From positions 992,001-1,056,000 of the forward strand of contig NZ_SGWR01000001.1 in the NCBI RefSeq assembly GCF_004217315.1: a stretch of DNA of 64,000 nt. The letters run 5' to 3'. The notes beneath the pieces are model-generated. The model did not search any database. It was not told the origin of the DNA and saw nothing but the letters and a program-made list of their open reading frames with translations. Positions 38,951 through 49,924 of the stretch are shown one piece after another. The DNA is from Corticibacter populi. GTDB taxonomy: Bacteria > Pseudomonadota > Gammaproteobacteria > Burkholderiales > Burkholderiaceae_C. Within the stretch, counting starts at the first letter, position 1, and each line of letters begins with the position of its first letter. The translations under genes and the position numbers were made by a program.

Positions 38951-40044
38951 TGGGCAGAAAGCCAACCCGCTGGACGAACTTGCCAACCGGCATGCGTGCT
39001 CGGCCGCGCGGCAAGAAAATCCATTACTACCTAGACACAGGATCCAAGCCGCGCCGGGAGATCCCTCTTGGCTCCAACTACATCATGGCAGTGGCCAAGT
39101 GGGCCGAACTGACTGCGAAGCCAGTACCTGTGCGCGGCACATTCGTAGAGGTTTGGGATAAGTACAAGAAACTGAAGCTACCCGACAAAGCCCCTCGAAC
39201 GCAGAAAGACAACCTCGCCGAAGTGGAATACCTGCTGCGGTTCTTCGGCAATCCGCCCGCCCCGCTGGATAGCATCGAGCCGGTGCACATCCGCCAGTAC
39301 ATGCGCTGGCGGTGCGGCCTTGCCAAGAAGGATGCCGAGGCAAAGAACGAGCTGCGTCGCAAGCAAGGCAGGCCACTCATGGAGATCCCTGCCAATATCG
39401 GTCATGTTCGTGCCAACAGGGAAAAGGCGCTGTTCTCACACGTCTGGAACTTTGCGCGAGAAGAAGGCTATACCAAACAGCCCAATCCCTGCGCAGGGAT
39501 CACAGGCTACCGTGAAGAGGGCCGGGACGTTTATGTTGACGACGACCTGATGGATCGGGTGATGGCGGTTGCTGGCAAGCCTTTGCAGTTTGCGCTGCGC
39601 CTAGCTGAAATCACTGGTCAAAGGCCTGCTGACGTGCTTCGCATGTCCGAGGCGGACATCGCGGGCGGATTCCTAAACGTCAAGCAGGGCAAGACAAAGG
39701 CCAAGCTGAGGATAGCGATTCAAGGCGAACTGGCCACACTGCTAACAGAGATCCAAGCATACAAGAAAAGCCACCAAGTGCACGCATTAGCCATACTTGT
39801 GAGTGAAACAGGTCAACCCATGACCTATAACGCACTGCGGAACCGATTCGATGCCGCTCGGGACCGCGCTGGTATTGACAAGGGATCATTCCAGTTCCGA
39901 GATCTCCGAGCAAAGGCTGCTACCGATGCGGATGACGTCGCTGACATCAAGACCGCGCAGGCTATGCTTGGTCACACGACTGAGGCAATGACGGCACACT
40001 ACATCCGCCATCGCGTCGGGAAAAAGGTGAAACCAATCCGCTAA
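38950..40044 (+). CDS. int: Tyrosine recombinase integrase
   Basis: A 364-residue phage integrase. The N-terminus (MGRKPTRWTNLPTGMRARP...KIHYYLDTGSKPR) is the arm-binding region. The core-binding domain covers ~70-190. The catalytic domain has the first Arg in LAEITGQRPADVLRM, a Lys in NVKQGKTKAKLR, FQFRDLRAKAAT around the second Arg (Arg replaces the usual His before it), and LGHTTEAMTAHYI with His and the nucleophilic Tyr. It lies 118 bp from the tRNA fragment that marks attR. Confidence 0.93.
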   Translation: MGRKPTRWTNLPTGMRARPRGKKIHYYLDTGSKPRREIPLGSNYIMAVAKWAELTAKPVPVRGTFVEVWDKYKKLKLPDKAPRTQKDNLAEVEYLLRFFGNPPAPLDSIEPVHIRQYMRWRCGLAKKDAEAKNELRRKQGRPLMEIPANIGHVRANREKALFSHVWNFAREEGYTKQPNPCAGITGYREEGRDVYVDDDLMDRVMAVAGKPLQFALRLAEITGQRPADVLRMSEADIAGGFLNVKQGKTKAKLRIAIQGELATLLTEIQAYKKSHQVHALAILVSETGQPMTYNALRNRFDAARDRAGIDKGSFQFRDLRAKAATDADDVADIKTAQAMLGHTTEAMTAHYIRHRVGKKVKPIR

Positions 40045-40048
40045 AAAC

Positions 40049-40123
40049 CTGTTCCGCAAATTCACTCAAAAAGGAAATATCCATTGGAGAAATATGCCAA
40101 TACGTCCATGTTATGCGGAACAG
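40049..40123. other. Inverted repeat between int and attR
   Basis: CTGTTCCGCA (40049-40058) and TGCGGAACAG (40114-40123) are perfect inverted copies in an AT-rich stretch. They could be integrase arm sites or fold the int mRNA end. A smaller ATACT...AGTAT dyad follows. Confidence 0.55.
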
Positions 40124-40161
40124 AAAGATACTATAAAGTATTGATTTACAACATTTTCATC

Positions 40162-40211
40162 GCGGAATCATAATCCGCAGGTCCCCTGTTCGAATCAGGG
40201 ATGCGCCACCA
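40162..40211 (+). tRNA. 3' half of a CAT-anticodon tRNA gene (attR)
   Basis: Anticodon arm GCGGA-ATCATAA-TCCGC, variable AGGTC, T arm CCCTG-TTCGAAT-CAGGG, acceptor strand ATGCGCC, discriminator A and encoded CCA. There is no D arm or 5' acceptor strand upstream, so only the 3' half is present. It is the bacterial half-site left by integration into the tRNA gene. The full gene (Met or Ile2 type) should be at attL, outside the window. Confidence 0.85.
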
Positions 40212-40217
40212 AAAATC

Positions 40218-40249
40218 AAGGGCTTGCAGGTCATTCTGCAAGCCCTTTT
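40218..40249 (+). terminator. Terminator of the tRNA gene
   Basis: AAGGGCTTGCA-ggtcattc-TGCAAGCCCTT followed by TT. Eleven perfect pairs. Confidence 0.85.
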
Positions 40250-41800
<1,551 letters not shown>

Positions 41801-41920
41801 AGGGTCGTGCCGGGCCGGCCACGCCCTTCCCGCGCCCGCATGGCGCCACCCGCCATGCGCTCCCAGGGTGGCAGGCGCAGCGCGCCGCAAATGCGACAAC
41901 AAGCAGACAAAGCCCTCACG

Positions 41921-42069
41921 GTGAAACACGAACTCCCTGCATCGCCCTACCCCAGGACCGCCCTCGCCCCGCACGTGAGCGAGGAGAGCATGGACTACCA
42001 CTACGGCAAGCACCACCAGACCTATGTGAGCAATCTCAACCAGCTGCTGCCCGGCACCGAATTCGAGAT
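41921..42069 (+). pseudogene. N-terminal relic of Fe/Mn superoxide dismutase
   Basis: From GTG at 41921 the frame reads KHELPASPYPRTALAPHV then SEESMDYHYGKHHQTYV, LNQLLPGTEFE. This is the first ~48 residues of a SodB-type enzyme, including the first metal-binding His in HYGKHHQTY. It then turns into unrelated sequence, so the catalytic C-terminal domain with the other ligands is missing. It lies between nrdF and the lipoprotein gene. A truncated pseudogene. Confidence 0.85.
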
Positions 42070-42210
42070 TCGCCATGCCGGCCCCTACACAACGATGCGC
42101 CCGCGTCCGACACCGGCACGGCGTACCCACGCATCGCCAGCGCAGGCGGCGGCGCCTAGACTCCTAGACAGGCTTTCAAGCTGTTCCCTGAAACCTTCTG
42201 GAGAAAAACG

Positions 42211-42738
42211 ATGAAGCATTCACAGCACAAGCGCTGGACCATCATGGCCGCCATTGCCGGCTCGGCACTGGCGCTGACCGCCTGCGGAGACGGCGGCGGC
42301 AACGACGATGATCCCGAACCATCCGATGATCTGGGCGTGCTCACCGTCAGCGCTGCGAGCGCCGACGGCTACAACGGCATCTATGGCAATGGCAATATCG
42401 GCCTCACGGACGTGGAGCGCAACGACCCGGTCATCAGTGACAAGCCTGAAGTCTGCGCATTCAATTTCGACCGCGCCGACAAGGTCGGCGACGGCACCAA
42501 GACGGCCGAGGGCGATCTGCGCTACCGGCCCGATACCAGCACCATCTACGAAGCCTATGTCACCATTGCCGACAAGAAGTTCAGCAGCGATGACTGGGAT
42601 AGCACCACCAAGGTCGATCGCGATGGCAACAGGGTTGTCTTCGACGGCTCGCAGCTCAAGGCCACCGATGACAGCGGCATCAGCCTGACGCTGCATGGCG
42701 CCATTCCGCTACCGGGCAATCGCCCTGAAGGCTGCTGA
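42211..42738 (+). CDS. Hypothetical lipoprotein
   Basis: A 175-residue protein (MKHSQHKRWTIMAAIAGSA). The lipobox is LTAC near residue 25, followed by an acidic Gly/Asp linker (GDGGGNDDDPEPSDD). The mature part is beta-rich with VCAFNFDRADKVGDG and TSTIYEAYVTIADK. It is anchored in the outer or inner membrane facing the periplasm. No family recognised. A strong terminator follows. Confidence 0.8.
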   Translation: MKHSQHKRWTIMAAIAGSALALTACGDGGGNDDDPEPSDDLGVLTVSAASADGYNGIYGNGNIGLTDVERNDPVISDKPEVCAFNFDRADKVGDGTKTAEGDLRYRPDTSTIYEAYVTIADKKFSSDDWDSTTKVDRDGNRVVFDGSQLKATDDSGISLTLHGAIPLPGNRPEGC

Positions 42739-42746
42739 GTGGGCCA

Positions 42747-42792
42747 CGAAGAAGGGCCGTGTGATGCAAGCGCGTCACACGGCCCTTCTTCG
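42747..42792. terminator. Strong 18-bp terminator hairpin
   Basis: CGAAGAAGGGCCGTGTGA pairs perfectly with its complement at 42775-42792 over a ten-base loop. It lies between the convergent lipoprotein and bacterioferritin genes. Confidence 0.8.
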
Positions 42793-42860
42793 CGTGGTGG
42801 TTGCTTTCGGCGACAACAGGCACTTTCGGGCCTGTTGTCGCCTGCCGCGATCTGCTTGAA

Positions 42861-43340
42861 TCAGTGCGATTCCTCACCCATCTGTGCCTGCAGATAGTTG
42901 GGCAGGCCCATTTTCTCGATCAACGCGAGCTGGGTCTCGAGGAAGTCGATGCGCTCCTCAGCCTCGTCGAGCATTCCTTGCAGCAGATCGCGCGAGACAT
43001 AGTCGAGCACCCGTTCGCACTGCGCAATGCCACTCTTGAGCGCACGCTGCGAATCCAGCTCCAGCGCCAGGTCGCAGGCGAGCAGTTCGGGCACATCCTC
43101 ACCGATACGCAGCTTGCCCAGATCCTGCAGATTGGGCAGGCCATCGAGCAGGAAGATGCGCTCCATCAATGCATCGGCTTCCTTCATGGCCTTGATGGAA
43201 GCCTTGTATTCGCGGTGGCCAAGCTGGCCGAACCCCCAATGCTGCAGCATGCGGTAATGCACGAATGTCTGGTTGATGCCGGTGAGCAGGATCTTGAGTT
43301 CCGCCTGCAAATGGGTCATGACCTGAGCGTCGCCAATCAT
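42861..43340 (-). CDS. bfr: Bacterioferritin with degenerate ferroxidase centre
   Basis: A 159-residue Bfr, start MIGDAQVMTHLQAELKIL at 43340. Alignment by eye with E. coli Bfr keeps Met52 (haem ligand) and the general sequence GLPNLQDLGKLRIGEDVPE and GLPNYLQAQ. The dimetal ligands E18, E51, H54, E127 and H130 appear as Leu, Ala, Glu, Ala and Arg. Such subunits are found in two-subunit bacterioferritins, where one subunit carries haem and the other oxidises iron. The partner gene is not in the window. Confidence 0.88.
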   Translation of the reverse strand: MIGDAQVMTHLQAELKILLTGINQTFVHYRMLQHWGFGQLGHREYKASIKAMKEADALMERIFLLDGLPNLQDLGKLRIGEDVPELLACDLALELDSQRALKSGIAQCERVLDYVSRDLLQGMLDEAEERIDFLETQLALIEKMGLPNYLQAQMGEESH

Positions 43341-43724
43341 GGGGATTCCTTGTGTGATTCTTATGGGAAGGGGGGCGCGCACCGCGCCCTGCGATCCATG
43401 CGCGCAACGGTATTGCATCGCAGCTTCGCATTGTTGCCGCTTGGGCCGCGGCAGGCAATCGACGCCACTGCATGTCCCTGCCAGGACGGTTTTGTTGCGC
43501 GTGATATTCAGAAGCGTTTGGAATCTTCCTGCCAGCCCCTGGAGACTGTTGTGGGCCGCCCCACCCGGTGCCATGTCCTGGCCTGCCAAGGTCCCGATAC
43601 TCGCTTACACTCGACCGATTCCCTGTTTCAGCAACCCCGTGCCTGGCGGCAGGCCAGGTGGCCAGTCCTTGCCTGTGCCACCCGCCCAGTGGCCCGGCAC
43701 AGCACTTTCCACTGACTCACCTCC
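43341..43724. other. Divergent bfr-dapD intergenic region
   Basis: 384 bp, no gene seen. It must hold both promoters. I do not see a clear Fur box, and the sequence is GC-rich with no striking repeats. Confidence 0.4.
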
Positions 43725-44549
43725 ATGACCCAAGCCCTGCAAAGCCTGATCGAAAACGCCTGGGAAGAGCGCGCCGCCTTCTCCCCAACCTCCGCCCCCG
43801 CCGATGTCCGCGATGCCGTCGAGCAAGTCATCTCCCAGCTCGACAGCGGCGCGCTGCGCGTGGCAAGCCGCAATGGCGTGGGAGACTGGACCGTGCACCA
43901 GTGGATCAAGAAGGCCGTGCTGCTGTCCTTCCGCCTGCGCGACAACGAGGTGATCGAGGCCGGCCAGCTCGGCTTCTACGACAAGGTGCCGACCAAGTTC
44001 TCCGGCATGTCCCAACAGGAACTGGCCGCCACTGGCGTGCGCGTGGTGCCACCGGCCGTCGCGCGCCGCGGCAGCTTCATTGCCAAGGGCGCGATCCTGA
44101 TGCCCTCCTACACCAACATCGGCGCCTACGTCGACGAAGGCACCATGGTCGATACCTGGGCCACCGTCGGCTCCTGCGCCCAGGTCGGCAAGAACGTGCA
44201 CCTCTCCGGCGGCGTCGGTCTCGGCGGCGTGCTCGAACCTCTGCAGGCCAACCCGACCATCATCGAGGACAACTGCTTCATCGGCGCCCGCTCGGAAATC
44301 GTCGAAGGCGTGATCGTCGAGGAGAACTCCGTCATCTCGATGGGCGTCTACATCGGCCAGAGCACGCCGATCTACGACCGCACCACGGGCGAGATCAGCT
44401 ACGGCCGAGTGCCCGCCGGCTCGGTGGTCATCAGCGGCTCCCTGCCCAAGGACGGCGGCAAGTACGGCCTGTATGCGGCCATCATCGTCAAGCGCGTCGA
44501 TGCGCAGACCCGCGCCAAGACCAGCCTGAACGAGTTGTTGCGCGCCTGA
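43725..44549 (+). CDS. dapD: Tetrahydrodipicolinate N-succinyltransferase
   Basis: A 274-residue DapD. Helical N-terminus, then a left-handed beta-helix of hexapeptides ([32 protein letters not shown]), [14 protein letters not shown] and the C-terminal [20 protein letters not shown]. It transfers succinyl from succinyl-CoA to tetrahydrodipicolinate in the lysine/diaminopimelate pathway. dapE, which removes the succinyl group two steps later, is 1.5 kb downstream. The order dapD-pilU-type ATPase-dapE-prmB is usual in Comamonadaceae. Confidence 0.96.
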   Translation: MTQALQSLIENAWEERAAFSPTSAPADVRDAVEQVISQLDSGALRVASRNGVGDWTVHQWIKKAVLLSFRLRDNEVIEAGQLGFYDKVPTKFSGMSQQELAATGVRVVPPAVARRGSFIAKGAILMPSYTNIGAYVDEGTMVDTWATVGSCAQVGKNVHLSGGVGLGGVLEPLQANPTIIEDNCFIGARSEIVEGVIVEENSVISMGVYIGQSTPIYDRTTGEISYGRVPAGSVVISGSLPKDGGKYGLYAAIIVKRVDAQTRAKTSLNELLRA

Positions 44550-44679
44550 CCAGGGCAGCAGCCATGGGGGCCACGCCCGCCGTGAACATGGCTGCCGCTT
44601 TGTGAGTTGCCAGCAAGGTGGTACATTTGGCGCCATAACCATTCATTTTGTTACAAAGCCGGGATCGATCATGCCAGCC

Positions 44680-45837
44680 ATGGAACGTTTACTGCGCCTG
44701 ATGGCGGACAACAAGGCCTCCGACCTCTATCTGTCCGCCCATGCGCCGGTGATGATCAGGGTGCGGGGTGAGACACTTCCCGTCAACAGCCAGCTGCTGG
44801 CACCGGAGGCGCCGCTCAAGCTGCTCGCCGAGGTCGTCACGGCCGAACAGATCGGCCTGCTCGAGCGCACCGGCGAGCTCAACATGGGCGTGCCGCTCGA
44901 AGGCGTTGGCCGCTTCCGCATCAGCGCCATGCGCCAGCGCGGCAGCTACGCCTTGGTGGCACGCTTCATCCCCAGCGAGATACCCGAACTCGCCAGCCTG
45001 CGCCTGCCACCCGTGCTCGAGGAGCTGGCGCTGGAGCGGCGTGGCCTGATCCTGCTGGTGGGCTCGACCGGCTCCGGCAAGAGCACCACCATCGCCTCGA
45101 TGATGGACCTGCGCAACAAACGCCAGAGCGGCCACATCCTGACGATCGAGGACCCGATCGAATACCAGTTCACCAACCGGCGCTGCGTCGTCAACCAGCG
45201 CGAGGTGGGTGCGGATACGGCATCGCTCGAAATCGGCCTCAAGAACGCGCTGCGCCAAGCTCCGGACGTGATCCAGATCGGCGAAATCCGTGACCGTGCC
45301 ACCATGTCCGCGGCGCTGGCCTATGCGCAGTCGGGCCATTTGTGCATTTCCACGCTGCACGCCAACAACAGCTACCACGCCCTCAATCGCATTCTGAGCT
45401 TCTACCCGGTCGAGGTGCGCCCGACCATGCTCGGCGACCTCTCGGCTGCGCTCAAGGCGATCATCTCGCAGCGCCTGCTGCGCGGCCTCGACGGCGAGCG
45501 CATTCCGGCCACCGAAGTGCTGCTCAACACCAAGCTGATCTCCGAACTGATCGAGAAGGGCGACTTCTCCGCCATCCGTGACGCCATGCAGCAATCGATG
45601 AGCGAGGGCTCGCAGACCTTCGAGGAGTCGCTCGCCTTCATGATTTCCGAAGGCCTGGTCGATCGCAAGGAAGGCTTTGCCGCCGCCGACTCCCCCACCA
45701 ACCTGATGTGGCGCCTGCAGAACGACTTTGCCATGGCCGCCAATGCCGCCAAAGCCCGCGTGCAAGCCACCGAGCAGGAAAACGACGAGCCTTCATTCAC
45801 CGAGTTCAGCCTGGACGTGCACGAAGAACAAGCCTGA
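44680..45837 (+). CDS. pilU: PilT/PilU-family type IV pilus retraction ATPase
   Basis: A 385-residue secretion ATPase, starting MERLLRLMADNKASDLY (ATG at 44671 also possible). Walker A is VGSTGSGKSTT, the Asp box is EDPIEYQF and the His box CISTLHANNSYHALNR. The shorter form, lacking the AIRNLIR-type C-terminal motif of PilT, and the long acidic C-terminus favour PilU, the accessory retraction motor. It sits between dapD and dapE, a lineage-specific location. Confidence 0.88.
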   Translation: MERLLRLMADNKASDLYLSAHAPVMIRVRGETLPVNSQLLAPEAPLKLLAEVVTAEQIGLLERTGELNMGVPLEGVGRFRISAMRQRGSYALVARFIPSEIPELASLRLPPVLEELALERRGLILLVGSTGSGKSTTIASMMDLRNKRQSGHILTIEDPIEYQFTNRRCVVNQREVGADTASLEIGLKNALRQAPDVIQIGEIRDRATMSAALAYAQSGHLCISTLHANNSYHALNRILSFYPVEVRPTMLGDLSAALKAIISQRLLRGLDGERIPATEVLLNTKLISELIEKGDFSAIRDAMQQSMSEGSQTFEESLAFMISEGLVDRKEGFAAADSPTNLMWRLQNDFAMAANAAKARVQATEQENDEPSFTEFSLDVHEEQA

Positions 45838-46064
45838 GCATGGCCCCTCCGCGGGCATCACCGCATCTCGGTAACAGCCGCAGGCTCAACCACAGGGATC
45901 CTGTCGGCAGGCCCTAAAATGCCCGGTTCAGGCCGCACCGCGACCAGCAGCATGGCCGACGCGCCGGCCCCCTGCCGCCATCTCTCACCACCCTGAATTT
46001 GCCCGGACATTTCGCCGCATGGCCGCCGCCTCCGGTGCCCAGTCTGCCGGCAACGGAGTCACCC

Positions 46065-47261
46065 GTGACAACCATCACCGCCAACACCGCCCACAGCCGG
46101 GCCGCACAGGATTTGTTGCAGGCCCTCATTGCCAAGGCCTCCATCACACCGGACGACGCCGGCTGCACCCTGCTGCTGCAGGAGCGGCTGCAGGCGCTCG
46201 GCTTTGCCTGCGAAATCCTCGCCGCCGGCCCTCAGGATGCCCGCGTCACCAACCTCTGGGCCACCCGCAACGGTGCCAGTGCCAACGCCCCCACGCTGGT
46301 GTTCGCCGGCCACACCGATGTGGTGCCCACCGGCCCGCTGGCCGAATGGCAGAGCCCGCCATTCGCGCCCACCGTGCGCGATGGCCGGCTCTATGGCCGC
46401 GGCGCCAGCGACATGAAAGGTTCGATTGCGGCCTTCATCGTGGCGCTCGAGCAATTCCTGGCCAAACACCCCAGCCCCGAGCTGCGCGTGGCGCTGCTTC
46501 TGACCAGTGACGAGGAAGGCCCGGCCACGCACGGCACCGTGCATGTGGTCGAAACCCTGCGCGTGCGCGGCGAGCGGCTGGACTACTGCATCGTCGGCGA
46601 GCCCACGGCGGTAGCGCGCACCGGCGACATGATCAAGAACGGCCGACGCGGCAGCCTGGGCGCACGACTGACGGTGCGCGGCATTCAAGGCCACATTGCC
46701 TACCCGCATCTGGCTCGCAACCCGATCCACCAGGCCCTGCCGGCACTGGCCGAACTCGCCGCCACCGAATGGGACCGCGGCAACGCCTACTTTCCACCCA
46801 CCAGCTGGCAGATCAGCAACATCCACGCCGGCGCCGGCGCCACCAATGTGATTCCCGGGGAACTCGTGGTGGACTTCAACTTCCGCTTCAGCACCGAGTC
46901 CCCCCACGCCAGCCTGCGCGAGCGCGCCGAGGCGGTGCTGGACCGGCACGGCCTCGACTACCGGATCGACTGGAACCTCAGCGGCGAACCGTTTCTGACC
47001 CCGCCGGGCACGCTGGTACAGGCCGTACAGCAGGCCATCGCTGCGGAAACCGGGCTGAGCCCCGAACTCTCGACCACAGGCGGCACCAGCGACGGCCGCT
47101 TCATCGCGCGCATCTGCCCGCAGGTCATCGAGCTGGGCCCGCCCAACGACAGCATCCACAAGGTCAACGAAAGCATCGCGCTAACCGATCTGGATGCGCT
47201 CACCGCCATCTACCTGCGCACCCTCGAAAACCTCTGCGTCGCCAAAGACACTGGGGCCTGA
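46065..47261 (+). CDS. dapE: Succinyl-diaminopimelate desuccinylase
   Basis: A 398-residue DapE, started at the GTG at 46065 with GGAG upstream; the ATG at 45999 would add 22 odd residues. The di-zinc ligands lie in [33 protein letters not shown] and [12 protein letters not shown], with the catalytic Glu in DEEG. The insert with [14 protein letters not shown] and [11 protein letters not shown] is the dimerisation domain. Removes succinate from N-succinyl-L,L-diaminopimelate. Confidence 0.95.
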   Translation: MTTITANTAHSRAAQDLLQALIAKASITPDDAGCTLLLQERLQALGFACEILAAGPQDARVTNLWATRNGASANAPTLVFAGHTDVVPTGPLAEWQSPPFAPTVRDGRLYGRGASDMKGSIAAFIVALEQFLAKHPSPELRVALLLTSDEEGPATHGTVHVVETLRVRGERLDYCIVGEPTAVARTGDMIKNGRRGSLGARLTVRGIQGHIAYPHLARNPIHQALPALAELAATEWDRGNAYFPPTSWQISNIHAGAGATNVIPGELVVDFNFRFSTESPHASLRERAEAVLDRHGLDYRIDWNLSGEPFLTPPGTLVQAVQQAIAAETGLSPELSTTGGTSDGRFIARICPQVIELGPPNDSIHKVNESIALTDLDALTAIYLRTLENLCVAKDTGA

Positions 47262-47284
47262 ATCCCGGCTCGGAGCCCCGTACC

Positions 47285-48184
47285 ATGACATCCTCCGCCA
47301 CCATACCCCCGGTTCTCGCACTGGTCGAACAAGCTGCCGCCCGCCTCGAAGCGGCCGGCGTGCAGTTCGGCCATGGCACCGACAACGCCTTCGACGAGGC
47401 CGCCTGGCTGGTGCTGTGGAGCCTGGGGCTGCCGCTCGATGCCGACCTGCACGACGACACCCTGCCCGCCCCCAGTGGTGCGGACCGGCACAAGGCCCTG
47501 GCACTGGTCGAGGCGCGCATCGCCAGCCGCAAGCCGGCCGCCTACCTCACCGGCGAGGCCTGGCTGCATGGCGTGCCCTTTTACGTGGACGAGCGTGCCA
47601 TCGTGCCGCGCAGCCTGATCGCCGAACCCATCGTCGATGCCTCGCTCGACACCTGGCTGAGCGCCTCGACCCAGCGGGTGCTCGACCTGTGCACCGGCAA
47701 TGGCAGCCTGGCCGTGCTGGCGGCCCTAGCCTGGCCCGAGGTCCACGTCGACGCGGTGGACATCTCCACCGACGCCCTGGCGGTGGCAGCCATCAATGTG
47801 CAACGACACGGCCTGGCACAACGCATCCGCCTGATCGAATCCGATGGCCTGGCAGGGCTGGCCGGCCAGCGCTACGACCTGATTCTCTGCAATCCACCCT
47901 ACGTCAACAGCCAAAGCATGGCAGCACTGCCGGCCGAGTACCGCGCCGAGCCCGGTCTGGCGCTCGCCGGCGGGAGCGACGGCATGGATTTCATCCGCCC
48001 GCTGCTGCAGAACGCGGCCGGCTTCATGAACGATGGTGCCGTTCTGGTGCTGGAGATCGGCCACGAGCGCGCCCATTTCGAACACGCCTTTCCAAGGCTG
48101 CCGGTGATATGGCTGGAGACAGCGGCGGGGTCGGATCAGGTCCTGCTGATCGAAAAAACCGCGCTGAACACCATGCGTGCCTGA
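47285..48184 (+). CDS. prmB: Ribosomal protein uL3 glutamine methyltransferase
   Basis: A 299-residue class I methyltransferase. SAM motif LDLCTGNGSLAVLAAL, then VDAVDISTDALAVAAIN and the glutamine-binding NPPYVNSQSMAALP. The N-terminal helical domain with PAAYLTGEAWLHGVPFYVDERAIVPRS is the PrmB/HemK form. The sequence SQSM after NPPY fits PrmB rather than PrmC. It starts 23 bases after dapE and is probably in the same operon. Confidence 0.92.
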   Translation: MTSSATIPPVLALVEQAAARLEAAGVQFGHGTDNAFDEAAWLVLWSLGLPLDADLHDDTLPAPSGADRHKALALVEARIASRKPAAYLTGEAWLHGVPFYVDERAIVPRSLIAEPIVDASLDTWLSASTQRVLDLCTGNGSLAVLAALAWPEVHVDAVDISTDALAVAAINVQRHGLAQRIRLIESDGLAGLAGQRYDLILCNPPYVNSQSMAALPAEYRAEPGLALAGGSDGMDFIRPLLQNAAGFMNDGAVLVLEIGHERAHFEHAFPRLPVIWLETAAGSDQVLLIEKTALNTMRA

Positions 48185-48186
48185 AC

Positions 48187-48216
48187 AAAAAAAACCGGGC
48201 TGCAACAGCAGCCCGG
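48187..48216 (-). terminator. Terminator of the M23 peptidase gene
   Basis: On the minus strand, CCGGGCTG-ctgttg-CAGCCCGG is followed by eight T. It lies between the convergent prmB and M23 genes. Confidence 0.85.
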
Positions 48217-48243
48217 CCTCGTCCTTCTGCCGTCAATCCAGGA

Positions 48244-49719
48244 TCACTCGGCGCTCGCCTGCATCATCAGCGGTGCCACCTCGAACTTGGCGCGCATGCT
48301 GGCAGCCAGTTGGTCGAAGCGCTCGCGGGTGGCCTTGGCGATCGGCGCGGCGGCCGCACTCTGCTGGGCGATGATCTGCGGATCCTTGAATTCACCGTTG
48401 ACGCGGAACTCGAAATGCAGGTGTGGTCCGGTGGACATGCCGGTGGAACCGACGGCACCGATCACTTCACCCTGAGCGATACGGTCGCCGGTCTTGACAT
48501 CGCGGCGGCTCATATGGGCATAGACGGTGACCTTCTTGTCGCCATGGTCGACGAATACCACGTTGCCGTAGCCATTGTTCCAGCCGGAGAACTGCACCAC
48601 GCCCTCGCCCACCGTGCGGATCGGCGTGCCGGTGCGGGCCGCGTAGTCGATGCCATTGTGGTTACGCCAAGTCTTCTTGATCGGATGGAAGCGGCTGCCG
48701 AAATTGCTGGAGACGCGCGAGAACTCCAGCGGCGATGCCAGGAAGGCGCGGCGCAGGTTGGAGCCGTCGAGCGCATAGTAGGCGCCCTTGTCATTCTCGT
48801 TCTCCTGGAACCACAGCGCCTGGTGCGCCTTGCCCTTGTTGACGAACTCGGCGCTGAGCACGCGGCCGGCGCGCAACGGCTCACCATCGGCTTCCAGCGT
48901 TTCATAGACCACCGTGAAGGTGTCGCCCTTGCGCAGATCCTTGCGGAAATCCACCTCGGTGGAGAAGATCTCGGCCAGTTGCACCGCCACATGATCGGGC
49001 ACATTGGCGGCGTCGGTGGAGCCGAACAGCGAGCTCTCGATCACACCGCTGGCCAGCCGCGTGGATTTGCTCAGTTCGGCTTTCTCGATGCGGGCGGAAA
49101 AGCCCTCACCGTCTTCGGCGCGCTCGACCACCAGGCGCTGGAACATGCCGCTGTTGTCATTCGTCCAGCGCGCCGTCAGGCGTTGCAGCTCGTGGCTGGC
49201 GCTGGCTTCGATGGTCACGAAGCGGCCCGGCCGGCCCCACAGGTTTTGATGGGTAACGGCATTGGTGCGCAGAAATGCGGCGGCAGCGGGATCGGCCACG
49301 CCGAGGCGCTGCAACAGGCTCTCGGCCGTGTCGCCGGTGCTCAGGCGGTCCGTGCGGTGCAGAACGAAATCATGCTCGGGCACCAGATTGACCAGCGACT
49401 GGCCCGACGCCAGCGATTGCACCGGCTGCTCGAGCAGGCGCTGGTAAATGACTTCTTCAGATGCCTGCATGTTGGCCACGGCGAAAGCACCGCCGCCGCC
49501 AAGCAGCAACAGGCCACAGACAGCAGCCATCAGGCGTTTGGAGCCACCTCCGGAGGAAGTGAGGGATGAAGAGTCGACCCCGTTCGCATGCGGGAGGGGG
49601 GCGGCGCCATTGGGTTCGAGCTGCTCGTTCGACAAGGGTCTGTTCCTGGCTGGCAAAAAAGAAGCCCAGTTGTTCGAGCTCCTGGGTAATCCAGCGCACA
49701 ATGCGGCCTTCTCTGACAC
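48244..49719 (-). CDS. M23-family murein DD-metallopeptidase
   Basis: A 491-residue envelope protein. The start is uncertain; an N-terminal cytoplasmic segment is followed by one membrane helix (LMAAVCGLLLLGGGGAFAV, about residues 63-82). The periplasmic part has a MepM-like N-terminal domain with an OapA-like region. The zinc peptidase LytM domain carries FGSRFHPIKK, HNGIDYAARTGTPI, the Asp of NGIDY and the HLHFE motif. It cuts peptide cross-links during wall growth. It is divergent from tyrS. Confidence 0.9.
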   Translation of the reverse strand: MSEKAALCAGLPRSSNNWASFLPARNRPLSNEQLEPNGAAPLPHANGVDSSSLTSSGGGSKRLMAAVCGLLLLGGGGAFAVANMQASEEVIYQRLLEQPVQSLASGQSLVNLVPEHDFVLHRTDRLSTGDTAESLLQRLGVADPAAAAFLRTNAVTHQNLWGRPGRFVTIEASASHELQRLTARWTNDNSGMFQRLVVERAEDGEGFSARIEKAELSKSTRLASGVIESSLFGSTDAANVPDHVAVQLAEIFSTEVDFRKDLRKGDTFTVVYETLEADGEPLRAGRVLSAEFVNKGKAHQALWFQENENDKGAYYALDGSNLRRAFLASPLEFSRVSSNFGSRFHPIKKTWRNHNGIDYAARTGTPIRTVGEGVVQFSGWNNGYGNVVFVDHGDKKVTVYAHMSRRDVKTGDRIAQGEVIGAVGSTGMSTGPHLHFEFRVNGEFKDPQIIAQQSAAAAPIAKATRERFDQLAASMRAKFEVAPLMMQASAE

Positions 49720-49924
49720 AACCGGCAGACGAAGGCAGGCACAATTTCAGTGTGCACGACCCGCTCGAATCAATGGGTATTCAACGCTCACGGTACTTGC
49801 CAATGCGTCAAGCTTGGTTTGGAAGCCCGAAGTTCAAAAGAAGCTTCAGATTCCATACAATAAGCCCGTGAAAACAAACGCAGTATATCGGAATTGACGG
49901 TACTGCCAAGCGTTTTATATCCTC

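Noticed and set aside
47194-49569. A 791-codon plus-strand frame
   Set aside because: Runs through prmB in a wrong frame and antisense to the M23 peptidase; typical high-GC shadow.
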